Shown here piece by piece: positions 22,975 to 37,556 of a DNA stretch of 64,000 nt. The stretch is from Adiantum capillus-veneris. Lineage: Eukaryota > Streptophyta > Polypodiopsida > Polypodiales > Pteridaceae. How positions within the stretch are numbered: the first letter of the stretch is position 1; each line of letters begins with the position of its first letter. Under the pieces are notes generated by a model. The model was not told the origin of the DNA. It saw only the letters and a list, made by a program, of their open reading frames with translations, and made no database searches. The stretch covers positions 117,166,087-117,230,086 of the forward strand of contig CM043947.1 in the NCBI GenBank assembly GCA_014529385.2. The letters are read 5' to 3'. The translations under genes and the position numbers were made by a program.

Positions 22975-25900
22975 TACCACAAGTGGTGGACCTTGAGACC
23001 AGTGGACTATAAGGACCTCCAAACAATACCTTGTACACTCAATCCTTCTTGGTATCTAGGTTGGACAAGTGGTGGACCTTGTTCAAATTCTCTAACCACT
23101 CTCTCTAACATGGTGACATAATTTAGGTGTGATAAATTCATATCTATGCAAACTAATATCAGTTTAGGCTTGTTAATTTGAATTTGTTTGAATTTATGTA
23201 CAATATAATGATTTGAGGTTTGCATATTTGAATTTAGGTGGTATAATGATATCTTTTTGTGGTAAACTTGAATTTAAAATCAATTTCGCGTGGAATATTT
23301 TAAATTTAAGTAGTAAAATTTAAATTTTTATAAAAAAGTTTGAATTTTAAAATTTGGGCGGGATATTTTAAAATTTAGGCGGATATTTAAGATTTGGGAG
23401 GGATATTTTAAATTTAGGCGGGAAGGTTTTGAATTTATAGCGAGATCTCCCTTACATAAGAGAGTATAGGTTGGACAAGTGGTGGACCTTCAAGCTAGAG
23501 CATCCATGCTACTGGACATGATAGGTAGGGAATCTAGTTGAATATTGTATGTATAATATATATGTAATAGATCTAGCTTGGACAAGTGGTGGACCTTGGA
23601 ACAAAACCCCATGTAAAACATATCATGCACACATTCCAAGTGGTCAAAAAAATATCATTTAAGATATAGCCTTATAGGTTGGACAAGTGGTGGACCTTAA
23701 CACCCAGATATTCTTCATATAATGACATAGAGTGGAAAACTGGTGAATCTTGAGACCAAACCATGCTACTAGCGATAATAGCTTGGACAAGTGGTGGACC
23801 TTGAAAGTAAACCCCCCATCTACGAAATATCGTGGGTTAAGGTATGTTCAATGGACCTAGCTTGGACAAGGTGGTGCACCTTGTTTCTCTCTATGTTTCA
23901 ATGGAGAGTTAGCTTGGACAAGTGGTGGACCTTGGAACCAAACCCCCATGTAAAACCTATCATGGTCACTCCAAGTGGTGATAAAGAATAACCTTAAGAT
24001 GTAGCTTATAGGTTGGACAAGTGGTGGACCTTAACACCGCATATTCTTAATATAATGACATAGATTGGAAAAGTGGTGAATCTTGAGACAAAACCACTCA
24101 TGCTACTAGTGATAATAGCTGGACAAGTGGTGGACCTTGAATGTAAAACCCTCATCTAAGACATATCGTGGGTTTAATGTTTTTCGATGGAGCTAACATC
24201 TTGGAGACAGGTGCAAACCTTGCTCTCCTCATGTTTCAATGGACCTACCTTGACAAATGGTGGAGCATCCTTCTCTCTCATGTTTCAATGGACCCTAGCT
24301 TAGACAAGTGGTGGACCTTTGCTTCTCTCTATGTTTCAATAGAGTTAGCTTGGACAAGTGGTGGACCTTGGAACCAAACCCCCATGTAAAACCTATCATG
24401 GTCACTCCAAGTAGTAAGAAAGAATAACCTTTAAGATGTAGCCTTATAGGTTGGACAAGTGGTGGACCTTAACACCCACATATTCTTAATAAAAGTGGTG
24501 AATCTTGAGACCAAACCACTCAGGCTACTAGCAATAATAGCTTGGACAAGTGGTGGACCTTGAATGTAAACCCCTCATCTACGAAATATCGTGGGTTTAA
24601 TGTTTTTCGATGGAGCCTAGCACCTTGGAGACATGGTGCAGCTTGCTTCTCGTCATGTTTCAATGGAGCCTATCTTGGACAAATGGTGGAGCATCCTTCT
24701 CTCCATGTTTCAATGGACCCTAGCTTGGACAAGTGGTGGACCTTTGTTTCTCTCTATGTTTCAATAGAGTTAGCTTGGACAAGTGGTGGACCTTGGAACC
24801 AAACCCCCATGTAAAACCTATCATGGTCACTCCAAGTGGTAATAAAGAATAACCTTTAAGATGTAGCCTTATAGGTTGGACAAGTGGTGGACCTTAACAC
24901 GCGCATATTCTTAATATAATGACATAGAGTGGAAAAGTGGTGAATCTTGAGACCAAACCACTCAGCTACTAGCAATAATAGCTTGGACAAGTGGTGGACC
25001 TTGAATGTAAACCCCTCATCTACGACATATCGTGGGTTTAATGTTTTTCGATGGAGCCTAGCATCTTGGAGACATGGTGCACCTTGCTTCTCTCATGTTT
25101 CAATGGAGCCTACCTTGGACAAATGGTGGAGCATCCTTCTCTCCATGTTTCAATGGACCCTAGCTTAGACAAGGGTGGACCTTTGCTTCTCTCTATGTTT
25201 CAATAGAGTTAGCTTGGACAAGTGGTGGACCTTGGAACCAAACCCCCATGTAAAACCTATCATGGTCACTCCAAGTAGTAAGAAAGAATAACCTTTAAGA
25301 TGTAGCCTTATAGGTTGGACAAGTGGTGGACCTTAACACCCACATATTCTTAATAAAAGTGGTGAATCTTGAGACCAAACCACTCAGGCTACTAGCAATA
25401 ATAGCTTGGACAAGTGGTGGACCTTGAATGTAAACCCCTCATCTACGAAATATCGTGGGTTTAATGTATTTCGATGGAGCCTAGCATCTTGGAGACATGG
25501 TGCAGCTTGCTTCTCGTCATGTTTCAATGGAGCCTATCTTGGACAAATGGTGGAGCATCCTTCTCTCCCATGTTTCAATGGACCCTAGCTTGGACAAGTG
25601 GTGGACCTTTGTTTCTCTCTATGTTTCAATAGAGTTAGCTTGGACAAGTGGTGGACCTTGGAACCAAACCCCCATGTAAAACCTATCATGGTCACTCCAA
25701 GTGGTAATAAAGAATAACCTTTAAGATGTAGCCTTATAGGTTGGACAAGTGGTGGACCTTAACACGCGCATATTCTTAATATAATGACATAGAGTGGAAA
25801 AGTGGTGAATCTTGAGACCAAACCACTCAGGCTACTACAATAATAGCTTGGACAAGTGTGGGACCTTGAATGTAAACCCCTCATCTACGACATATCGTGG

Positions 25901-28900
25901 GTTTAATGTTTTTCGATGGAGCCTAGCATCTTGGAGACATGGTGCACCTTGCTTCTCCTCATGTTTCAATGGAGCCTACCTTGGACAAATGGTGGAGCAT
26001 CCTTCTCTCCATGTTTCAATGGACCCTAGCTTAGACAAGGGGTGGACCTTTGCTTCTCTCTATGTTTCAATAGAGTTAGCTTGGACAAGTGGTGGACCTT
26101 GGAACCAAACCCCCATGTAAAACCTATCATGGTCACTCCAAGTAGTAAGAAAGAATAACCTTTAAGATGTAGCCTTATAGGTTGGACAAGTGGTGGACCT
26201 TAACACCCACATATTCTTAATAAAAGTGGTGAATCTTGAGACCAAACCACTCAGGCTACTAGCAAATAATAGCTTTGACAAATGTTGGACCTTGAACGTA
26301 AACCCCTTATCTACGACATATCGTGGGTTTAATGTATTTCGATGGAGCCTAGGATCTTGGAGACATGGTGCAGCTTGCTTCTCGTCATGTTTCAATGGAG
26401 CCTATCTTGGACAAATGGTGGAGCATCGTACTCTCCATGTTTCAATGGACCCTAGCTTGGACAAGTGGTGGACCTTGAAACCAAACCCCCATGTAAAACC
26501 TATCATGGTCACTCCAAGTGGTAATAAAGAATAACCTTTAAGATGTAGCCTTATAGGTTGGACAAGTGGTGGACCTTAACACGCGCATATTCTTAATATA
26601 ATGACATAGAGTGGAAAAGTGGTGAATCTTGAGACCAAACCACTCAGGCTACTACCAATAATAACTTGGACAAGTGTTGGACCTTGAATGTAAACCCCTA
26701 ATCTACGACATATCGTGGGTTTAATGTTTTTCGATGGAGCCTAGCATCTTGGAGACATGGTGCACCTTGCTTCTCCTCATGTTTCAATGGAGCCTACCTT
26801 GGACAAATGGTGGAGCATCCTTCTCTCCATGTTTCAATGGACCCTAGCTTAGACAAGGGGTGGACCTTTGCTTCTCTCTATGTTTCAATAGAGTTAGCTT
26901 GGACAAGTGGTGGACCTTGGAACCAAACCCCCATGTAAAACCTATCATGGTCACTCCAGTAGTAAGAAAGAATAACCTTTAAGATGTAGCCTTATAGGTT
27001 GGACAAGTGGTGGACCTTAACACCCACATATTCTTAATAAAAGTGGTGAATCTTGAGACCAAACCACTCAGGCTACTAGCAATAATAGCTAGGGATAACC
27101 ATTAAGATATAGTCTTTCAAGGGTGAGAAAAATAACCATTAAGATATAGTCTTATAGGTTGGACAAGTGGTGGACCTTAACACCCAAATATTCTTAATAT
27201 AATGACAGAGAGTGGAAAAGTGGTGAATCTTGAGAGCAAACCACTCATGCTACTAGCGATAATAGGTTGGACAAATTGTTGATCTTGAATGTAAACTCCC
27301 CATGTACAAAATAACGTGGGTTTAAGGTATTTCGATGGAGCTAGCATCTTGGAGACATGGTGCAGCTTGCTTCTCTTCATGTTTCAATGGAGTCTATCTT
27401 GGACAAATGGTGGAGCATCCTTCTCTCCATGTTTCAATAGACCCTAGCTTAGACAAGTGGTGGACCTTTGCTTCTCTCTATGTTTCAATAGAGTTAGCTT
27501 GGACAAGTGGTGGACCTTGGAACCAAACCCCCATGTAAAACCTTTCATGGTCACTCCAAGTGGTCAGAAAGAATAACCATTAAGATATAGTCTTATAGGT
27601 TGGACAAGTGGTGGACCTTAATACCCAAATATTCTTAATATAATGACACAGAGTGAAAAAGTGGTGAATCTTGAGACCAAACCCCTCATGCTACTAGCGT
27701 TAATAGGTTGGACAACTGGTGGACCTTGAATGTAAACCTTCCATGTTTCAATAGAGTTAGCTTCGACAAATGGTGGAGCATCCTTCTCTCCATGTTTCAA
27801 TGGAGCCTAGCTTGGACAAGTGGTGGACCTTTGCTTCTCTCTATGAGAAGAATAAAGTTAGCTTGGATAAGTGGTGGACCTTGGAACCAAACCCCTATGT
27901 AAAACATATCATGGACATTTCAAGTGGTGAGAAAGAATACCCTTTAAGATATACCCTTATAGGTTGGACAAGTGGTCGACCTTAACACCTAGATCTTCTT
28001 TATATAATGACATAGAGTGGAAAAGTGGTGAATCTTGAGACCAAACCACTCATGCTACTAGGGATAATAGCTTGGAAAAGTGACTGACCTTGACGTTAAA
28101 CCCCACATGTAAACAATATCGTGGGTTTAAGGTATTTCAATGGATCCTAGAATCTTGGAGACATGGTGCAACTTGCTTCTTTTCATGTTTCAATGAAGCC
28201 TATCTTCCACCAATGGGGGATCATCCTTCTCTAAATGTCTCAGTGGAGCCTAGCTTGGACAAGTGGTGGACCTTTGCTTCTCTCTATGTTTCCATAGAGT
28301 TAGCTTGGACAAGTGGTGGACCTTGAAACCAAACCCCCATGTAAAACATATCATGGTCATTCCAAGTGGTGAGAAATAATACCCTTTAAGATCTAGCCTT
28401 ATAGGTTGGACAAGTGGTCGACCTTAAAACCTAGATCTTCATAATATAACGACATAGAGTGGAAAAGTGGTAAATCTTGAGACCAAACCACTCATGCTAC
28501 TAAGAATAATAGCTTGGACAAGTGTGGACCTTGAATGTAAACCCCCCATGTACGAAATATCGTGGGTTTAAGGTATTTCAATGGAGCCTAGCATCTTGGA
28601 GACATGGTGCAGATTGCTTCTCTTCATGTTTCAATGGAGCCTATCTTGGACAAATGGTGGAGCATCCTTCTCTCCATGTTTCAATGGAGCCTAGCTTGGA
28701 CAAGTGGTGGACCTTTGCTTCTCTCTATGTTTCAATAGAGTTAGCTTGGACAAGTGGTGGGCCTTGGAACCAAACTCCCATGTAAAACCTATCTTGGTAA
28801 CTCCAAGTGGTGAGAAAGAATAAAGTTTAAGATATAGCCTTATAGGTTGGACAAGTGGTGGACCTTAGCACCCAGATATTCTTAATAGAATGACATAGAG

Positions 28901-31035
28901 TGGAAAAATGGTGAATCTTGAGACCAAACCACTCATGCTACTAGAGATAATAGGTTGGACAAGTGGTGGACCTTGAATGTAAACCCCCCATGTACAAAAT
29001 ATCATGGGTTTGAGGTATTTCAATGGAGCCTAGCATCTTGGAGACATGGTGTAGCTTGCTTCTCTTCATGTTTCAATGGAGCGTATCTTGGACAAATGGT
29101 GGAGCATCCTTCTCTCCATGTTTCAATGGACCCTAGCTTGGACAAGTGGTGGACCTTTGATTCTCTCTATGTTTCAATAGAGTTAGCTTGGACAAGTGGT
29201 GGACCTTGAAACAAACCCCCATGTAAAACCTATGCTGGTCACTCCAAGTGGTGAGAAAGAATAACCCTTAAGATATAGCCTTATAGGTTGGACAAGTGGT
29301 GGACCTTAACACCCAAATATTCTTAATATAATGACATAGAGTGAAAAAGTGGTGAATCTTGAGACCAAACCACTCATGCTACTAGCGTTAATAGGTTGGA
29401 CAAGTGGTGGACCTTGAATGTAAACCCCCCATGTTTCAATAGAGTTAGCTTCGACAAATGGTAGAGGATCCTTCTCTCCATGTTTCAATGGAGCCTAGCT
29501 TGGACAAGTGGTGGACCTTTGTTTCTCTCTATGTTTCAATAGAGTTAGCTTGGACAAGTGGTGGACCTTGGAGCCAAACCCCCATGTAAAACATATCATG
29601 GACATTTCAAGTGGTGAGAAAGAATACCCTTTAAGATATACCCTTATAGGTTGGACAAGTGGTCGACCTTAACACCCAGATCTTAAACGTAATGACATAG
29701 AGTGGAAAAGTGGTGAATCTTGAGACCAAACCACTCATGCTACTAGAGATAATAGGTTGGACAAGTGGTGGACCTTGAATGTAAACTCCCCATGTACAAA
29801 ATATCGTGGGTTTAAGGTATTTCAATGGATCTTAGCATCTTGGAGACATGGTGCAGCTTGCTTCTCTTCATGTTTCAATGGAGCCTATCTTGGACAAATG
29901 GTGGAGCATCCTTCTCTCCATGTTTCAATGGACCCTAGCTTAGACAAGTGGTGGACCTTTGCTTCTCTCTATGTTTCAATAGAGTTAGCTTGGACAAGTG
30001 GTGGAACTTGGAACCAAACCCCCATGTAAAACCTATCATGGTCATTCCAAGTGGTGAGAAAGAATACCCTTTAAGATATAGCCTTATAGGTTGGACAAGT
30101 GGTGGACCTTAACACCCAGATCTTCTTAATATAATGACATAGAGTGAAAAGTGGTGAATCTTGACATCAAACCACTCATGCTACTAGTGATAATAGGTTG
30201 GACAAGTGGTGGACCTTGAATGTAAACCCCCCATGTACGAAATATCATGGGTTTAAGATATTTCAATGGAGCCTAGCATTTTGGAGACATGGTGCAGCTT
30301 GCTTCTCTTCATGTTTCAATCAAACCTGGCTTGGACAAATGGTGGAGCATCCTTCTCTCCATGTTTCAATGGAGCCTAGCTTGGACAAGTGGTGGACCTT
30401 TGATTCTCTCTATGTTTCAATAGAGTTAGCTTGGACAAGTGGTGGACCTTGGAACCATACCCCTATGTAAAACCCATCATGTGCATTCCAAGTGGTGGTA
30501 AATAATACCATTTAAGATATAGCCTTATAGGTTGGACAAGTGGTGGACCTTAACACCCAGATCTTCTTAATATAATGACATAGAGTGGAAAAGTGGTGAA
30601 TCTTGAGACCAAACCACTCATGCTACTAGGGATAATAGGTTGGACAAGTGGTGGACCTTGAATTTAAACCCCACATATACAAAATATCATGGGTTTAAGG
30701 TATTTCAATGGAGCCTAGCATCTCAAAGACATGGTGCATCTTGCTTCTCTTCATGTTTCAATGGAGCCTATTTTGGACAAATGGTGGAGCATCCTTCTCT
30801 CCATGTTTCAATGGACCCTAGATTGGACAAGTGGTGGACCTTTGCTTCTCTCTATGTTTCAATATAGTTAGCCTATATTAGACAATTAGTAGACCTCGAA
30901 TCTCTCCATGTTGTCTAGAGCTGAGCTTGGACAAGTGGTGGACCTTACTTCTCCCTTCCCTTAGTTTACTAGCTTAAATGATCACTATGTATACTTGCTT
31001 AGATCTAGCTTGAACAAGTGGTGGAACTTGTATTC
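22975..31035 (+). repeat. 19-bp motif array 2 with ~435-bp higher-order units
   Basis: The largest array: roughly 17 higher-order units from 23470 to 30900. Each unit holds five or six GGACAAGTGGTGGACCTTG copies in fixed contexts: ATAGGTTGGACAAG...CTTAACAC, ATAGCTTGGACAAG...CTTGAATGTAAACC, CTTGGACAAATGGTGGAGC and ATAGAGTTAGCTTGGACAAG. Between them lie constant strings such as ATGTTTCAATGGAGCCTA. The left edge is sparse and includes an AT-rich TTTAAATTTAGGCGGGA minisatellite at 23265-23440. The array ends 65 bases before the splice acceptor of the DGQH/SET gene. The many ORFs reading DKWWT/TSGGPW are by-products of this repeat. Confidence 0.95.
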
Positions 31036-31099
31036 ACACAAACTTAATCCATTACAAAAAAGTATATGTTAAAATAACATTTGGTTTTTTTTGTTTCAG

Positions 31100-34000
31100 G
31101 AAAGATGGCTCCAAAAAAACAGGTTGCAAGGGTTGCTGTCTCAGTTGACTATACTTGCAATGATCTTAGGAAATGGTATTTGGACATACATGGTATAGAG
31201 GGTGCACAATTTCATAAGGTGCATCTATTTATTGCCAAAAAGGAGAATGACAGCTTGTTTGAAGATGTTGGACAAGTTGTGGAAGCATCTGTCTCTGTAG
31301 TTGATAGTCATCCAGAGGTGGAATGCATTGACATTCTAGTTCCAATGAATCTAGAATTTCAACTATCTCCAGGAGCATATGCATTGGAGCGCATGTCTAG
31401 AAACAAAGAAGAGACAATGTTTTCTCGAGGATGGAAGTTTGCAGAATCAAATCCAAATATCACAGCAGATCAACTTCAAAGCTCCATCATTGCCACACTA
31501 CAACGAAAAAAGGTGAAAGCTTCACGACCACCATCCACAAAGAAGCAAGCAAAAGTGCAGAAAGTAGAAGCTAAGCGAACTAGTTCCATTTTGGATGTAG
31601 ACAAGGCATCTTTGGCATCCTCATCAACAGAGGGTTCAATGTCAAAGATGAGAATTGTGGATCCAGATGTTTTAGAAGCTGAGGCCATGAAAGGACAAGA
31701 AAAAGATACAGGTGGAATGAATAAGTACATAAATTATTTTCCTTTCCAATATAGGGAATTTGATATCCCTATTCAAAATTGTTGGCTTGCTCCTGATCAC
31801 TATAATGCACGTATTATGGATAAAAAACACGCTGAAAGTGTGTTATTTGGATTTTCACGGAGTACGACCAAGCCTGCAGCATGTGCATATTTGATGCCTG
31901 TTCGAAATGCAAAATCAAAGAAGGGGACTCCTTTGGCAGTAGAAGAGGTAGAGGAGCAAAAAAATAAAGATTATCATTATTGGATTCTTGATGGGCAGCA
32001 TTCAATCTATGCTGCAAAAGTTTTGCTTCACAATGAACAAAACAACAAAGAGATCTTTGAAAGACTGATTAGCGTGTATAAATTTAGAAAGGCTCGCATT
32101 GTTGTGAATGCTCCTCCATTTGTTGCAACTGCTAACTGCTATATCTGCCATTGCAAATGAGGAGGCTCAGGCATTGTATGTCAAGCAACCTTACAGCCAA
32201 ATATTGAGACATTTACGGAGTCAATGGATCTTCTCAGGACGACCACCAAAGGCAGCAAGTGGAATTGCAGAGGGACATGCATCTCGTGCCGGATGGGATG
32301 TAAGTTATTTTCTTTGTCTTTTTGATAGTGTTTAATTAACAAATCTTGCTCAATAGTTTAATTATTTCTCTATTTCTTTTTAGGCTTTTCTTCGATTGGC
32401 AAGAATGAGTGCAGCAGCAAGTTGGATTGCTAAACAGGCACACATGGTCACGTACTCTGATTTAGTTTATGATTGCTGGATAGAAATCATTGAAAATCTA
32501 GAAGAGGAGAATAAGAAACCCCCAACAACTGTATTTAGATACCTTTGTGGCCTTGAGGAATCAGAGGTAAAGACTATTCAAGAAGAGATTAGAGATGAGA
32601 AGATTTTACTGTCAAAGAGTGCAAAGGATGGTGATGCAACTGACATGTATGATCGAATCAAGCAGTTGAAGCAAGACAAATTGATTCAAGATGCACTTCT
32701 TGAAGGCTTCAACAATTTGAATGAGTCTTCACCATGTAAAGACTGGGAGGAGGTGGTCAAAATGTATAACATCAATGATGTTGTTTATAAAACAATTTTA
32801 ATGCTATGCGAGGAATGGATCAGATCTAGTTTGACGCGTGGAACAAAGAAAATGGCTTTTCCAGATGGAGCAATAAAATACATGCAATGGGCAATTCACC
32901 TTCAAAAGGAGAAAACTGAGCCTAGAGATTTGCCATGGTCAATCTATGTGGTGAGCCTACAAATGGAAGGCAATCTCTACTTGATGCGCCACTTCAATAA
33001 TAAAGTGCCTATTGGCTTATGTGTTTTAGATATGACAAAAAACGTTGGAGGCAATTTGAAGTGGAGTGAGGAGACATTTAACAATGCTTTGGATGGGATC
33101 TTGGCTATTGCTGGAGGGTCAACAGATCCTGGATTTGTCTTTCTTGCATTTGTGGATTTCACTAACTTCACAAAATTGCAATGTGCCTTTCACGCCATGG
33201 GAGATAATCTGAGCTACCATTGTTGTGGTGCATTGCATCACTTTCCATCAGCTCCTTGCAAAGGAGCAATTCAATTCCTAACAGTTATTGCCTTCTTGGG
33301 ACAAGGCAATGCATTTGAAGACCTGAGAAGAAGATCAGAGGAACATCCCATGCCAATTGATTGTTCTCTTCTTCAAGTAGCAGATAACGATATGTCAGAT
33401 TTGCAATATTTGGAGGCCAAAAAAAGAGCTTTGGTCAAGCACTACATTCGTACATATTGTTTTGAAGACCGCAAGCTTGTTGATGTTTTTGGTGATGGCT
33501 CCTTGGTTGCACAAGAAGGAATACAACAGAAAAAAGAAGTTATCTGCTTAATTGATAGTGTGGAGGAGGCAAAAAGCATGGAGACCATGCTGCTAGACTT
33601 TGTTAAGTCTCATGAAGATATAGAAAAATGGGCTGGACTTCAACAATCCACTTCGCAATCAGGCGACATTGTGCCTGTTACAGAGGAGTGCTCTCCACAA
33701 AGAGAAGAAGAACAACAACAACACCATCCTCTGTCAATGGAGGACTTTTTGGAAATGGAGACACGTATGTTTTGAGTTTCTTGTGCATGTTAGTGTTTCT
33801 TGTTACTGATTTGATACTCTTAATGTTAGATTTTGCTTTATATAGTATTGATTGAGTTTGTATTTTTTATCTCAAGCATTCAAGGTTTGAATGTAAATAG
33901 TAAATTACTTGAGTTTTTGAATGGTGGATCTGTAGACTAAAACTATAACATTTAATACTCACAAAGACTTAATTACTTAAGAGCTTGAACTCAATAAGTT

Positions 34001-36914
34001 TTGGACCTTTTATCAATACCCCCTTGATATGATACATTAGATCGTAGCATGGTTAAATGGTGATGCTTCATAAATTGAACCTAGCTTAGACAGGTGTTGG
34101 AGCCTAAATTTAAACTAACCTTGCTAGAAGGGAGCTTATGTTTGGACTTTGAGAACTAGCATAAGTAATCAATTAGAGCATAGATTAGACATGTGGTGGT
34201 GGCCGGCCTTAGAGACCAAAATCTTAATGAGCTTGGAAAGGTATTTAAGTACTGCAATTTACTTAGTTTTAGTACTCATTAAATGCATAGCTTGACAAAA
34301 GGTGGACCTTACATGGATCCTAATTTCAAGAGGTGTGGTAGACCTTCAAAACAAGCTCATATAGCTTGGACATGTGGTAGACCTTGCATGAAGACTAGTT
34401 TAGACAAGTGTGGTACACCTTGTAACCAACACCCATTTGTTATATTAGCTTGGACAAGTGGTGGACCTTGCTTTTATGTTTCAATGGAGCATATTTTGGA
34501 CAGGTGGTAGACCTTGTTTCTCTCCATGCTTCAATGGAGAGAAACTTTAGCTTGGACAAGTGGTGGACCTTGTTTTTATGTTTTAAAGGAGCATATTTCG
34601 GACAAGTGGTAGACATTGTTCTCTCCATGGTTCAATGGAACCCACCTTAGACAAGTGAAGTACCTTGAAACCAAACCCCATAATACAACCTACTAAATAG
34701 GTTGGAAAATTGGTGGGATATGAAACCATCCATGATAGAGCATAGTATAGGTGAAAACGTAGTGGTCCTTATATCAATTACCCATGCATAGCTTGGACAA
34801 GTGGTGGACCTTGATTCTCTCTATGTTTCAATGGATCCTATCTTGGACTAGAGATATATCTTACTTAGTTCCATGCTTCAATGGATTGTAGCTTGGATAA
34901 GGAGTGGAACTTCAAACAAAACTCCACAGCATAGCATATATTAACAATTCATGGGTTTTATAGAGATTGTCTTGCCTATTTTGGAGAGTTGGTACACCTT
35001 TATTCTCCATTCTTCAATGGATCTGAGGTTGGACAAGCGGAGCTGGAGAAGTGGTCAACCTTAAAATGAAACCTCCCATGCTACAACCCATCATAGATCG
35101 TATATGTAGTGGACCTTGAAACTCTTTTATGTCCCTAGCTTAGAGAAGCATTGCACTCTTGATTATCTCCATACATGAAGGCAAGGTTGGACAAGTGGTG
35201 GACCTTCAAACCAGAATCTCTATGCAATAATAGGCAAGTGGTGGAGCTTGTTTTCTCCATGTTCCAATGGAGCCTAGCTTAGACAAACAATGGAGCTTGC
35301 TTCTCTCCATGTTTCAATGGATCCTAGCTTAGAAAAGTGGTGGAGCTTTGCTTCTCTCCATGTTCCAATGGACCATAGCTTAGACAAGTGGTAGACCTTG
35401 AAAAACACCCCCCGTATACAACATATTATGGGGTTTTCATGTTTCAATGGCTCCTAGCTTGGACAAATGGTAGAGCTTGCTTCTCTTTATGTTTCAATGG
35501 ATCCAATCTTAGCCAAGGGGTGGACCTTGAAACAAGAATCCCCCCCCCCCATGTACAACGTATTATGGGTTTTGAAAGCACTGGGAGAAAATAATAGCTT
35601 TGATAAGTGGTGGACCTTGCTTCTCTCCATGCTTCAATGGAGCCGAGGTTGGACACATGTTGGAGAGAAGATGGTTGCCCATGAAATAAGACCATGCATG
35701 CTATAATCAATCATATGTTGTACACATGGTGGACCTTGCAATTGTTTTATATGCCTAACTTGGACAAGTGGAGGACCCTTGATTACCTCCAGATATCAAC
35801 AACAAGCCAAGTTTGGACAAGTGTAGTACCACCAAACCAGAATCTATATGCTACAATAGAGTATAGGTAGGACACGCGATGAACCTTGATATCAAACCAT
35901 CCATGCTACTAGAGATGATAGGTTTCACATGTGGTGGAACCTTGTATCAATGTTCTATGTGTAGTTTTTGACTAGTGATAGACCTTGAAACTAATCCCTC
36001 TAGGCTACAAGAAAAAAGAGATGGATGAGGAGGCTAGACTACTTTTGTTGCATCAATGCATCCCATGTTACCACATATACTATAGGGTTCTTGGATAAGT
36101 GTTGGATCTTGTGTCAATGCTCCATGTCTAGCTTGGACAAGTGGTGGACCTTGGTTCTCTCTATGCTTCAAATGGGCAATAGATTGGAGACACAGTGGCC
36201 TTTTTTTTCCAATGATTTTATTTTTTGGAAACCTTGGAGGCACCATGTAAGAGGCACTCTAAGTCTTCCATACAATGGACCTATTGGACTATAAAATAAT
36301 GATATCTTTCTTTGATATTGTCATTATTTTATGCATAATATTTTCTTCTTTTTGCAGACACAAAGGAGTTAAGTGATATAAAAACTAGATGTATTTCACA
36401 CTATGATTGGCATGAAGATCCTTTTGGGACACCAACTTTTCCTATTCCCAAAGATGTAATTTTCCATATTAACGGTGTGGATTTTGAAGTGCGACTTTCA
36501 TGTATTGAAGGAGCTGGTTATGGGCTATTTGTGCATACTACCCTGGAAAGTGGTTTGACTATTCTAAACTATGGAGGGCATAAGTATAGATTTCAAGACT
36601 GGAAAAAGATATGCAAAATATTTCCAAGAGCTTATAAATATTCTCTTCTAGAGGATCCAAACATAGAAGAAGAGGAAGATCAATCATACATTATTGGTTG
36701 TGTAGAAGAAGGAAACGTGTCGGGCTATATAAATAGTTCTCACAGTACAAATGTCTGTCCCAACGTACGCTATACATTTGATCCAAATTTGCCACCTTGG
36801 CATAAATGCACCTCTTCACACATCAAGTCAGAAGAATATGGCCATGTATGCATTGAGACTATTTGTCAAGTTGAAGCAGGAGAAGAGTTGTTTGCTGACT
36901 ATAACTTTACTTGA
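31100..36914 (+). CDS. DGQH-motif (ParB/DGQHR-like) protein fused to a SET domain
   Basis: Exon 31100-32299 follows the acceptor TTTGTTTCAG, so a 5' exon exists upstream; first ATG is 31105. Residues 1-110 are a globular N-terminus, about 133-158 is Lys-rich, and WILDGQHSIYAAK (D296-H299) resembles the DGQHR/ParB-like core. A one-base shift near 32125 separates NAPPFVAT from LLTAISAIANEE. Intron 32300-32383 is GTAAGT...TTTTTAG. Exon 32384-33764 (AFLRLARMSAAASWIAK onward) ends at GTATGT, and its phase fits the acceptor at 36357 exactly (ACA C plus AC ACA AAG). Exon 36358-36914 encodes a SET domain: GAGYGLFV, INSSHSTNVCPN and GEELFADYNF, then the stop. This predicts a nuclear chromatin protein of about 1,040 residues; enzymatic activity is inference. 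Confidence 0.65.
33765..36357 (+). repeat. 19-bp motif array 3 within the SET-gene intron
   Basis: A 2.6-kb intron with GTATGT donor and TTTTTGCAG acceptor. From about 34090 to 36200 it carries diverged plus-sense copies of the motif in CTTGGACAAGTGGTGGACC and TTCTCTCCATGTTTCAATGG contexts. It is less regular than array 2. A C-run (35538-35549) is embedded. Confidence 0.85.
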
Positions 36915-37556
36915 CATTGTAAAGTATTGTACATGGATGGAAATCTCAAGTACATGCATCATTTTCATTTTTCATGGATGAAATCTCAAGTGAATATAAC
37001 ATTTGATTATTGTTTAGTTTATGCTCAACGAGAATCTAGAGTGCTCTTATGCTTTGTGTGTTGTCTAACATATTTGACTACCTTGGCCATAGAATCTTGA
37101 TTCTACTCTAGATTTGTGATAAATCTTACCAAAATTTAATCAATGTCTAGGTTGGACAAGTGGTGGGGCTTCAAACATTACTGTCTTAAACAAGTGGAGT
37201 TATCTTACTTGAATAAGTGGTGGCCTTTGAATCCAAATCTAAGCCAAATCTCTAATTATTTTCTTGTAGTCTAGGTTGGACATTTGGTGGACCTTGTATC
37301 CATGTTTCCTCAACAAGGGTGGCTTTTAGTTTTCACTTTAAGTACTCATCTTTAATAAAGTGTAGGATGGAAAATGTTGAGTTAGTAGATTGTATTTTAG
37401 ACAAGTGGTGTTTGGTGTACGAATGCTGAAAATGGTTGCAAGGATTCTAACAACGACTTTACCTTAAATAAATTTCTTACTAGGAGTTCTACATATAAAT
37501 ATGGTGAATAAAATTCTAGTGGTTTTGAGATACCATTTGTGTGTGTGTTTTCTTAG
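36915..37556 (+). other. Spacer between SET and phosphatase exons
   Basis: AT-rich 3' region of the SET exon, then sparse plus-sense motif copies at about 37150-37400 and an acceptor TTTTCTTAG ending at 37556. No clear poly(A) signal or promoter was identified. Confidence 0.5.

Noticed and set aside
24168-30867. Family of small proteins reading LDKWWTF...TSGGPW
   Set aside because: These are translations of the repeat itself. The frames shift between units, starts are arbitrary, and complement-strand arrays give equivalent nonsense.
22975-31035. CRISPR array
   Set aside because: The 19-bp repeats lie in ~435-bp higher-order units with conserved, not unique, spacers, in a plant context.
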